From NCBI RefSeq assembly GCF_034702125.1, contig NC_085861.1, forward strand, positions 2,695,796 through 2,759,795: a stretch of 64,000 bases of DNA, written 5' to 3'. Positions 32,123 through 41,828 of the stretch are shown here, piece after piece. Both the position numbers and the translations under genes were made by a program. Position 1 is the stretch's first letter; each line of letters starts with the position of its first letter. The notes below the pieces were generated by a model, which saw only the letters and a list, made by a program, of their open reading frames with translations, did no database searches and had not been told where the DNA came from. The stretch is from Engraulis encrasicolus (Eukaryota; Chordata; Actinopteri; Clupeiformes; Engraulidae).

Positions 32123-32629
32123 CTGGAAGAATTAGGCTACAAAGAGCTGCATGGTTACACTTTCAGTAGGCTATTATTTCCATAAAGGAATCGAATAATT
32201 GTCATAACAAATGTTGCGGTTTTTACCAAACGAAAAAAGTATCCACATCCAGAAAACAAGTTTGAAGTTGCAATATTAGACGTTTCAAATCTTGCTATGC
32301 GAGAATCGGTATAGGGGCTTGTGGCTACACTCAATTTAGGTCTACACATACAGTAGAGCTTGCACATTAATGGCAATTCATCCGATCATCATTAAAAAAA
32401 GAAAAGAAAATTCATTAGGCTATTTATTCTTTTTATGACTCTTCCTACTTCCTGGAGGTGTTCTCACACAATTGAATTAGGCATGTCGTTATCCGCTGAA
32501 TCGGTGCGTGCTGGTGAATATGAGCATATTAATATGCCGTCAACATCGTCTAAAATATTCCATATGGTAATAAATGTTGCCACATTTGCGCTTCTTCACC
32601 ACTCTGTGCTATGTTTATCTGATATGAAC

Positions 32630-32760
32630 AAGAGAGAGAGAGAGAGAGTGAGAGAGAGAAAGAGAGAGAGTGTGTGTGTGTGTATGTGTACAGTATGTGT
32701 GCGCGCCCGTGTGTGCGCGTGAGTGAATGTGTATTGAGAGAGAAAGAGAGAGAGAGAGAT
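32630..32760 (+). repeat. GA/GT microsatellite
   Basis: (GA)n followed by (TG)n and (GA)n again. Open frames across it on both strands are repeat artefacts. Confidence 0.95.
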
Positions 32761-32769
32761 ATCATATAT

Positions 32770-34740
32770 CACTGATTCTTGAAAGTTTGGCAAAAACATG
32801 TCCCTGCAGTAAAATATTAATTCTGTTGAAAATCAACTAAATTTTCACAAACAAAATGAACCCAGGTAATGGCCAAGGGGTCTGTCACACGAATACACAG
32901 TTGTTTGAAATATTTAAGTGTAATTTTATTACTTTTCATGGCTATAAACCTGTCCACACCCTGTAAAAACGCCTGTCCCAAGGACTGGCATCATCATTTC
33001 AATTGACTTAAAATACAAAAATCACTAACAGAATTGAACAATATCACCATGATGTGGAGGACCATATTAAAGTGGTTCTACAGATGTGCACATAGTGGAT
33101 GTAAAACAATATTTACTATTATTTACTGATTGCTCAAAATGTGTCCAGCATATTGGTCACCACCGTCAGATTTTTTCTAAAAGACAATAAAATCAGGTAT
33201 GCACAAGGTAATTTTCATTATTGAGGACCCCTTTTCAAACCTTCAGCTCTACTGCCTACTTCACCATCACTGAAGCTCCTGTAAGTTTATTATTTTGTCC
33301 TCAATTTGTTAATTTGTTTGGACACTGGTACTGTCCCAACCATAAACTGTCAACACCGTCGGGGGTTTTAATAGTATTGTATTACATTAATGTTAATAAA
33401 TATAATTTTTTTCAGAAAAGGTATGAAGCACCCAAGAAACAGAGCGAAAATGAAATGGCTAATGTGAACAAACAATGCATAATATTTAAAAGAGTGTTTT
33501 TTTGTCTCACACCGTCAGATGTCACCACCGTCAGATTTTGTTCTGCTCATCATGTTGTTCCATATTTTACTAAATTGTGCTGGTTAATGAAACATTACTA
33601 GGCATGTTAGTAATAATTGTGATCTAAAATGATACTCTAGCCACCACTGAGGTGCATTTGGAGGTTTTTTTGTCAGAAAACCTGACGGTGGTGACATCTG
33701 ATGGAGTTCACCAAAAAACACATGTTTTACGTGTTTTTGACATGTTTTAAGAATATGCATACAATAAGTGTCTACAGTTATGTTGAATTGTTAAAGTAAT
33801 TCACTTTAATACAGTAAACATGTGTTTTTACTTCTAATTCTGTCTGCCGCTGTTGACAAAACAAGAAAGAGCCCATTTTATGAAAAATGTTAAACATGGG
33901 GAGCTTGGCCAATGCATTCACTGCACAGCTAAGACCTACATCTATGATAATACACCTCTATATTTTGGATTTGAACAACTTAAAAGCTGTTTTTACCACA
34001 TTTTCAACAACCAGTGGCTTACTTCCTAGATAATCTAACTAATGAAATAAAAAGACATGCTCATACTGTGCACACACAAAAATAAAGTGTTTATGCAAGA
34101 TGCCATTGACTTGAGAGGGCTATTTATTTTGCTAAATGCAGGTACTAATTAGGCCACTTTCACCACTCTCAGATTACTGTCACCACCGTCAGTTCTTAAG
34201 TCACCACCGTAAGAAGGAGTTTTGGACATTTTAAAGGAATGTGCTTACAACATTTTCCTTAGGAGTTGTTGAAATATCAAAGTAATAGCCAATTTAAGCC
34301 TACACGAATATTTGTGAAATTACAAAAAATTGTTTGTTGTATTTAGGCGTTAAGTAAGCATCGTTTGACGGTACATATTTTAAAATTAGAACACATGAAA
34401 CAGTATTAAAATAGAACAAAAGTGAATTTTCAACATTTAAAGGCATATGTGTGAACCAAAAAATACACATAATCACTTAAAAACTCCAGATACATATGCA
34501 ACCAAATCAATACAATTTTAATAACTTTTAATTGTGTCTGACGGTGTTGACAAAAAACAAGCTATGGTCGGAGAAAAGCCTGATTTCTGAAAAAAATACA
34601 TAATGGGGAGATTGGCCTTGTGCATTTCTGAAAAGCCAAGACCTTAGTCTGCAGGGATATACCATATAATTTTGTAATTCAATTTTGTTTTTTTCTGTCA
34701 ACATTGCAACCTGTTTTAGCCACTTTCTCAAGAATCAGTG
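32770..34740 (+). mobile_element. CACTA-like (EnSpm-like) non-autonomous element
   Basis: The termini CACTGATTCTTGAAAGT and its inverse at 34740 (ACTTTCTCAAGAATCAGTG) start with CACTG and end with CAGTG. The motif CACCACCGTCAG or its inverse recurs at about 33159, 33522, 33683, 34190 and 34201, with degenerate forms near 33350 and 34538. CACTA elements typically carry such subterminal motif clusters as transposase-binding sites. Flanks are AT repeats, so the target duplication cannot be read. The 126-residue open frame at 33221 shows no known domain and is matched at 195-449 (minus). Confidence 0.55.
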
Positions 34741-35335
34741 ATATATATATATATATACAGTTTTTTTAAAATCCTTCTGGATTATGGGTTTTTGGGTCAT
34801 TGATCTCTCAATACAAACCTGAACATGCGCTACCAAGTACAGCAAGCGCTCCCAAGTGCCACCCGGCGGTTGTTTGGGTACACTGCAGCTAGGCCCGGTA
34901 CGTACCGAGGTGGATGATGTGGCATTACCTCGGTAAAGGGTGTGCATTGTAGGGGGACCGACTGTACATGTCTCAAATGTTTAGTACATCTCTGCAGATG
35001 GCTATGTACAGGTACCCTACAGTTGACACATTGATTATACATTTAGCACATTTTTCAAATGAATTGATCTTGCTTATCTAAATGAATTAGACAATTTTCA
35101 GTGAAATGGTTGCCCTCTCCAAAATATGTCAGCATGATTTCATTGTGTAAGAAATCAAATGCAAAGTAGTCTACACAATTGTCAAAATAGTTGAGGACAT
35201 AATATTTTAAGAATTTCATAAAACAGTAAATTCTCGACAGTGTGCAACAGGCCAGATGATATTGTAACTTTACTAGTTTGTAGAAAATAGTTTTACAACC
35301 GTGTATATACAGTTTCCTCTGTTATTTGGCTAATT
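34741..35335. other. No gene seen
   Basis: (AT)n at 34741-34757, then unassigned sequence inside the long mariner element. Confidence 0.5.
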
Positions 35336-35339
35336 TCTT

Positions 35340-35461
35340 GACATTTTTCCAAATGGCATTCTGTTTTGAACAATTGCTAGTTGTTTTGGGACTTGTCCAT
35401 GTTATTTTGAGAATGTTATCTCTTTTTTGAGAAATGAGCCAAACCCCTGAGAAACATGTAA
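35340..35461 (-). repeat. Inner copy of the mariner terminal sequence
   Basis: The reverse complement matches 26680-26800 over about 120 bp (GTTTGGCTCATTTCTC, then AACATTCTCAAAATAAC and AAAACAGAATGCCAT). It is followed by a CATGTA end. It matches the left end over a longer stretch than the outer right terminus at 36049. Confidence 0.7.
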
Positions 35462-36180
35462 TATATTGGCATTACTTTCTGTATATGAATTCACAGTAAA
35501 GAAAGTTACAAATAAATGTCCTTGGTAAATTGTGATCTAATGTAATGTGTTGTGTGCTCTTTCCTCCAGTGCCTGGTGTGTGTTGTCTTGTGTGTGTTTG
35601 TACTTTTGTTTCTGTGCATCTAACCATTTTGACTTGTAGTGCTTACACAATGGCAAAGGGACAATGTATTTTGGGGGTACTGATGATATATGTGGGGAAG
35701 GAATTTAGTTTTGACACACGGGTAAAGTGTTTTTGGAGTGATATGAGGAAGTGATGAGGATCCATGTAGTAATGCTGAACCATCCAGTTAATTTTTGACA
35801 GAAGGACTAAATTAATGCAAATGAGCCAAGGCAATTGAGAAGGATCTATGCCATTTTTATGACACTGACTATTTATGTGGGAGAAGGGTTAGTGCTGATG
35901 CGAGAATGAGCTGTTTTGGGAGGTATGACATTTTGCTAGTTATCTGAACTGTTGTGCAGAAGTGTAAGAATGTTTGGCCAAATGACCCAATGGTTATAGG
36001 AATGTCATCTCAGTTTCAAGAAATTACCCAAACCAATCGAGAAAAACTGTAATAGTGCACTAAAAAAAGCACACTACATAGCAGGCATAATAATAGTGCA
36101 CTATTAAAGCACACTACATAGCAGGCATAATAATAGTGCACTAAAAAAAGCACACCACATAACAGGCATAATAATAATAG

Positions 36181-36545
36181 ACATCACCACTTAATAACAG
36201 ATATTGTCAGTTTTTCTTCAACCAAGCACACTATATAGAACAACAGACATGATAACAAACATCACATCACACATACTTTAATCTGATTTCCTCAGTGGAA
36301 GTAAATTCTTAGTAAATATGTAAAAACAGTAAACTCAGTAAACCCGCTACACGATGTGAGAGGGACAGGAGATAAGGCCACACTATATACAGCAACAGAC
36401 ATAATAACAAACATCTCATCACACATGACTCAATTTCCTCAATGGAACTCAATTCTTACAATAAGAGCACGACCAACTCTACACTCAATACACAGGTAAG
36501 AAAACGCTACACGACGTGAGAGGGACAGGAGATGAGGCCACAGGA
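36181..36545 (+). repeat. ~165-bp imperfect tandem duplication
   Basis: Two units share CACTATATA..AACAACAGACAT, AACAAACATC and CTACACGA(T/C)GTGAGAGG followed by GACAGGAGAT. Confidence 0.7.
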
Positions 36546-36876
36546 CACCATTTTGTTTCAAAGTAAACAACATTCAGCCATCTTGGCAGACTAAGAGACG
36601 TGAGGACAGCCTCTAATACAGGATGGTAACAAGGGAAAATAATTACCAAAAATAATTACAAATATGTAAATATGTTGCTGGTTTGGATTATTGATGAGTT
36701 GGGCTTTCTTTTTTAAGTACGTATGAGGGAGAATCAGGTATCCGACTTCACCGTCAAAAGACACATAATCCTCCACCGTGAATATATTTAGTTTGGTAAC
36801 TATTATTAACGTATAGCAAACATCACACAGCAAAGAATTACTACAGTCACCCTCATGAATAATCCACATCTGCTTA

Positions 36877-39311
36877 CAGTATTTCTCAATTGGTTTTGTA
36901 CATTTCTCGAATCTCTCTCGCAATTTGCAAAACATGATATTCATTCTCAAAACAGCTTTAACAAATGGCAAAACATTGTGGATGACCTACAAAACCGAGT
37001 CTCTTGCTCAAAACCCAAGTTTTTGTGTCAATGAACGTATCAGTGCCAGCAGAATGGTTAGTCATTGTGTCATAGTGTAGTCCGTGTATGGACAAGCTAG
37101 TCAAATCGATTTGTCATGTTGTCAATTGAATAGTACACTCTTGAGGATCTTTTCTGAAGCAAAATGTTGTTTAGATTGGATGGGAAATGTTGTAAATTCG
37201 ACTTTATATTACATTGATCAGATAAGATTGTCCTAGATATACATTTAGACTATGACCTATTTATTGATAGGTTTTCTCATTGCAAAATAGGAAAAATAGC
37301 AAACTCTGGTTGAGGTGTCAAAATGCGCCCTCTACCATCCCTTTTTACTTGTCTTGCAAGCCCATGTGAAAAAAAATCTAGAACTGTAAAGCAAAATAAA
37401 TTTGAAACAATACACTGATACTGTATAAAGTGCACTTACTGTCTTGTGAAATTATAGGGAAATATTGTAATTTTGCGTGGAGCGTAATTATAAAGGCCAT
37501 ATGAGGCAAAGAGTAATATTAGAAAATTTAGAATTTTTTAGAAAACTGAGAAAATTTAGAATTTAGAAAAACTGTAAATGGAATGAAAAAGAGAATTAAA
37601 GGCGTCCTACCTTGATATCCAGTAGTAGGAAAACACACTCCGTCTGATGTGGCTGCTGCCCGTTTCAGAGTGACCTTTGCACTCCTGCAATAAAGTATAT
37701 GATCATAGAGTGTACAGCACACCCTTAAAGGGACAGTGGATGTTTCAATCTGCAGTCTTACAGTATTTCTCAATTGGTTTTGTACATTTCTCACAACAGA
37801 ATAATCATTCTCAGAACTTCTTGTTCAATTGTGACTTCCTGCTGTTATCTGTGCACATGGTAAAATACGTTTTTCATAGTTTTCAGCATTTAATAAATGC
37901 TTTCGTCCACCATGCAATGGTTGTGTACAATTCTCAGCTTTTTCGTACATTATCAATTGCTTTTGTCATATCACTCAAAAAGCTTTGTCACTGAATGCAT
38001 GAAACTATCGCACCCCCCAAAACATTTAGGCCCTAGGTCATAGTTTAAGTCTTGACATGCAAAATGATTTACCAAGCTGTCATAATGTGATAAGCACTGT
38101 ATAATTTCCATTGGACATTTGTCTATAAATGTGATCTGAATTGGTAAATTGCTTTGCAGGTAAATATTGACTCTCTCTAATCAAAGGCAGTATAAGGGAT
38201 AGAGAAAACAGGCATACAATACAACAGTAGGCACTGTACTGCATTATATTACTCTTTGCCTCATGTGACCTTTATAATTACTAGAGATGCACCGGATCCT
38301 GATTTTTAGGATCCTGCCGGATACCGGATCCACTGCTTAAGATCCTGCCGGATCCGGAACCGGATACCGGATCCTACGAAAGGGTTGAAACACATAGCCA
38401 ACTCGCACACGTGGGCCCTTTTTATTACATTGGCGCAAACTATTTTTAAAACTCATTGGCTTACTGCCACACTGCCTTCAACGGCCGCTTCCAAAGGGCT
38501 TTCACTCCATGCAGCAATTGGGGTTGTGAAAGATTGCCTGAAAAACCTAGGCTACGTAAAAAGTAGAGATACCCCAGATCCTGATTTTTAGGTAACTGCC
38601 GGATACCGGATCCACTGCTTAAGATCCTGCCGGATCCGGATAGTCCGAAAAACCCTATTATCCTGCCGGAACCGGAACCGGATCTTGGATCCTGTGCATC
38701 TCTAATAATTACGCTCCACGCAAAATTACAATATTTCCCTATAATTTCACAAGACAGTAAGTGCACTTTATACAGTATCAGTGTATTGTTTCAAATTTAT
38801 TTGGCTTTACAGTTCTAGATTTTTTTTTCACATGGGCTTGCAAGACAAGTAAAAAGGGATGGTAGAGGACACATTTTGACACCTCAACCAGAGTTTGCTA
38901 TTTTTCCTATTTTGCAACGAGAAATCCTATCAATAAATAGGTCATAATCTAAATGTATATCTAGGACAATCTTATCTGGTCAATGTAATATAAAGTCGAA
39001 TTTACAACATTTCCCATCCAATCTAAACAACATCTTGCTTCAGAAAAGATCCTCAAGAGTGTACTATTCAATTGACACATGACAAATCGATTTGACTAGC
39101 TTGTCCATACACGGACTACACTATGACACAATGACTAACCATTCTGCTGGCACTGATATGTTCATTGACACAAAAACTGAGCAAGAGACTGGGTTTTGCA
39201 GGTCATCCACCGTGTTTTGCCATTTGTTAAAGCTGTTTTGAGAATGAATATTATGTTTTGCAAATTGCGAGAGAGATTCGAGAAATGTACAAAACCAATT
39301 GAGAAATACTG
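36877..39311. mobile_element. Foldback element with mariner-like CAGT termini
   Basis: TA flanks (36875-36876, 39312-39313) surround ends CAGTATTTCTCAATTGGTTT. Long inverted arms of about 600 bp pair 36877-37500 with 38245-39311, for example TGTCAATTGAATAGTACACT at 37126 with its inverse near 39060. The terminal motif CAGT.TTTCTC.ATTGGTTT resembles the ends of the 9.4-kb transposase-bearing element, so it may be mobilised by the same enzyme (inference). A further terminus-like copy lies at 37758. Confidence 0.75.
38282..38704. mobile_element. hAT MITE, 423 bp
   Basis: The ends TAGAGATGCAC and GTGCATCTCTA are flanked by perfect 8-bp duplication ATAATTAC (38274-38281, 38705-38712). The interior repeats CCGGATCC and GGATACCGGATCC. 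It split the right arm of the foldback element. Confidence 0.9.
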
Positions 39312-39313
39312 TA

Positions 39314-39390
39314 AGTAGGCTACATAAAGATAACATAGTATAAAACATTAAGGAGGCTACATAAAGATAACATAGTATAAAACATTAAGT
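39314..39390 (+). repeat. Short tandem duplication flanking a SINE
   Basis: A 38-39 bp unit (GGCTACATAAAGATAACATA followed by GTATAAAACATTAAG) occurs twice; a third partial copy lies after the SINE at 39725. Confidence 0.8.
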
Positions 39391-39716
39391 GACAGAAAGC
39401 GAAAGTGAAAGCCCATTGGGAAACTCCAACTCCCATTGTCATTGTGACACAGCACTCCACAGCACACAAGTGAACACTGCACACAACAAAATTGCATTTA
39501 TGTCTCACCCGTGCAAGGGGGCAGCCCTCAGTGGCGCCCCATGGGGAGCAGTGCGGTGGGACAGTACCATGCTCAGGGTACCTCAGTCATGGAGGAGGAT
39601 GGGGGAGAGCACTGGTTGATTACTCCCCCCACCAACCTGGCGGGTCGGGAGTCGAACCGGCAACCTCTGGGATGCAAGTCTGACGCCCTAACCGCTCACC
39701 CATGACTGCCCATGCC
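39391..39716 (-). mobile_element. tRNA-derived SINE
   Basis: Read on the minus strand it starts GGGCAGTCATGGGTGAGCGG (A-box region) and has the B-box GGTTCGACTCC about 50 bases on. A tRNA-unrelated body and a 3' end near 39391 follow. A direct repeat CATTAAGT flanks it (39383-39390, 39717-39724), consistent with LINE-assisted insertion. Confidence 0.8.
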
Positions 39717-39724
39717 CATTAAGT

Positions 39725-40190
39725 AGGCTACATAAAGATAACATAGTTTGAAACAAAAAAAATGATGAGATACTGTAGATATTTTAATGGTTATTTTATT
39801 GAGATTAAACACAGAAAGTAACAAAAATAGTGCTCGAATGGCCAGTCACAGACACAAGGTGAAGGACATTTTTTTTTAAGAAATACTTTGGAACAAAGTA
39901 AAGTACACAAGCATGGAAGACAAAATTGTGTGTGTAAACGTGAAACATGTAATCATGTATGACACACTTACAGTATAGAATAGACTCTAATATAAAATGT
40001 ATGACTTTATAATATACATCACCAAAATAACCTGAATATCTGGGCTCAGACACCAGAGACCAGTAAAGCTCAGAAACACTTAAAAAGTGAAAACGAGAGT
40101 TGAAAAAGTCAACTAAATAATGTCACAACGGAGGAATAAGAGGCCACTAGGAGCTGCTACTAGCACAGAGCATGTGGTGATGATAATAAG
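39725..40190. other. No gene seen
   Basis: AT-rich. TTTTATT near 39795 would read AATAAAA on the minus strand, but it lies 1.9 kb beyond the MS4A stop, with a Harbinger MITE and a minisatellite between. Confidence 0.4.
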
Positions 40191-40359
40191 GCAGTGGCAT
40201 TCAGGCAGTGGCATACAGGCAGTGGCAATCAGGCAGTGGCATACGGGCAGTGGCTTACAGGCAGTGGCTTACAGGCAGTGGCATACGGGCAGTGGCATAC
40301 AGGCAGTGGCATACAGGCAGTGGCATACGGGCAGTGGCATACAGGCAGTGGCATACAGG
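40191..40359 (+). repeat. 14-bp minisatellite, 12 copies
   Basis: The unit GCAGTGGCATACAG, with few variants, is repeated 12 times. It lacks stops, so all three frames stay open. Confidence 0.95.
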
Positions 40360-40364
40360 GTTGC

Positions 40365-40955
40365 GTTTCTCAAAACAATATTTGCTAGCTAGTTAGCAAC
40401 TTGGGTAGTTGTTATGGGAACCAACAAACAAGTTTACGTATTTATAGCAATGCACCCCAGTGCGTTTTTTTTCCTACATACTCAGACCACTGTGCTGTAA
40501 ATGGACCAAAAAGTGGAACACCAGGCTCTGTAATGTAAAGCTTTCCTTACTTGACTATATCACCAGAAACATTTGTGAAAAAGGCAGCGACAGACAAAAT
40601 GTATTGTGAATGGTTTCATATTCAAGGCCAGTGCAAAATGCAGCAGAGGCATAGTAGCCAAAACTCACAAACATGTAATGTTTTTTTTTCTGACCTTGGA
40701 AACGAAGCCGTTCATGACAAAAGGGTCCGGGTACAGGTGGCATGTTCTCTCTTTATAAACATTAGAGTCTGATATACTATTTGTACCTAGATGTAGGCTT
40801 TAGTAATCTCAGTTTCCAAGACCCTTGTTTTAGGTAGCCAATTTAAGAATGAGTGACCATGAATCTGCGTTTTTCTTTTCTTGGAAAGGCTCTGAGGGCC
40901 GCATGAATTGGCTGAGCATGTGGCCCCCCGGGCCTGAGTTTGCCCACCTCTGGTC
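40365..40955. other. No gene seen
   Basis: No coding exon. 40880-40955 ends in GGGCCTGAGTTTGCCCACCTC, resembling the end of a fish hAT-type repeat. Confidence 0.4.
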
Positions 40956-40958
40956 TAA

Positions 40959-41281
40959 AGGGCCGTACACATACGTCGCTGCTAGTTACTCGCGCAGCGA
41001 ATGAACTCAATAGAATGTCAATGTGTTCCAGCGAGACTAGCAGGCAAGTAGGCGAGTGCTGTACAAGCGATGCGATGTGGGCGGATCCTGAGTTGAAAAT
41101 ATTTTATCTTCGAGCGAGGCGAGTAAGCGAGTAACCAATTGGAATGCAGACTTTGGTACTTCTCGCCTGTTCATTGGCAGTTAAAGCCGCAGGAACTTTC
41201 AGCAAACGTTCCATGAAAGAGAGGCGAGTAGGCGATCAAGCGAGAAGCTAGTAAATAGCAGCGATGTGTGTGTACGGCCCT
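40959..41281. mobile_element. Harbinger-type MITE, 323 bp
   Basis: The ends AGGGCCGTACACATACG and TGTGTGTACGGCCCT are flanked by TAA on both sides (40956-40958, 41282-41284). The interior has many GCGAG/GCGAT motifs. Confidence 0.85.
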
Positions 41282-41284
41282 TAA

Positions 41285-41660
41285 GCCAGGAGATGTGAGT
41301 CACAAGTTGGTTTTAATTTAAGGGCTGAAAGGGGTCCACACTGTGAAAACACATTTATATTGGCAAGAGGAACAGTGCTGTATGTGTGAGATGCTGCAGC
41401 ACGCACATCCCAAAAAGAAAAAAAAGAAGAAGAACAATTTTTGCGGAAGCACGATATAAAGGAGCGCATAAGGAAAAAAGAAGAAATATCCAGCCACCAC
41501 AGAAGCTCCCTTTTGAAATATCCGGCCACCACAGAAGCTGCCTTTTGAAATGAAGGTAAAGTCTACGCTAGCTGTCGGAGCAACAAAAAGTGGTAACAGC
41601 TATGGTCTCGAAACGTGCCACTTTTTCACTTAATAAATCACCGCTTCTGCGGAGTGTGGA
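41285..41660. repeat. Unclassified retroposon-like sequence
   Basis: Contains a 45-bp duplication (GAAATATCC(A/G)GCCACCACAG at about 41485 and 41515) and GTCTCGAAACGTGCCACTTT, a tail motif seen in other fish retroposons. No frame. Confidence 0.35.
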
Positions 41661-41720
41661 TATGTCTTGTTTTCTCCCTACTGTATGTATTCATCCCTCA
41701 TAGAAACCAGAGGTGTCCTC

Positions 41721-41828
41721 CTAGGCAGGGCTGTACTTCGGTGGCAGTTCTCCAAACTGGCCAGTAGGGGCACTCTCAGCATGGCCGTGATGAGCAGGTG
41801 CCAGCAGAGTGGCTGGTGGATGAGCCAA
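41721..41828 (-). CDS. ms4a-like: MS4A exon 7 (last coding)
   Basis: 108 nt including TAG, 35 residues, LAHPPATLLAPAHHG to QFGELPPKYSPA, after acceptor GTTTATCAG. The PPKYSP ending is common in the family. No clear nearby AATAAA on this strand. Confidence 0.8.
   Translation of the reverse strand: MAHPPATLLAPAHHGHAESAPTGQFGELPPKYSPA

Larger units (their letters stand above)
26680..36049 (+). mobile_element. Long Tc1/mariner element carrying a spliced transposase
   Basis: The left end CAGTTTTTTTCGATTGGTTT and the right end, complement of CAGTTTTTCTCGATTGGTTT, are inverted over about 50 bp. TA lies outside both (26678-26679, 36050-36051), and the flanks are units of one minisatellite. Contents in order: ~307-bp tandem repeats, a solo LTR, 311-bp tandem repeats, the five-exon transposase, a minus-strand exon-like frame, a CACTA-like insertion, and a second, inner copy of the right terminal sequence at about 35340-35461. 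The true original right end may be that inner copy, with the outer one gained later. Confidence 0.65.
25886..36180 (+). repeat. GTGCACTAAAAAAAGCAC minisatellite, split by two insertions
   Basis: Units of about 38 bp (GTGCACTAAAAAAAGCAC followed by ACTACATAGCAGGC) are present at 25886-25922, 26634-26677 and 36053-36180. The gaps are filled by a Harbinger MITE and by the long Tc1/mariner element. Joining the flanks restores ordinary units. Confidence 0.85.

Noticed and set aside
40120..40396. Frames with RQWHTGSGIQAVAY repeats
   Set aside because: A 14-bp minisatellite without stops, open in three frames.
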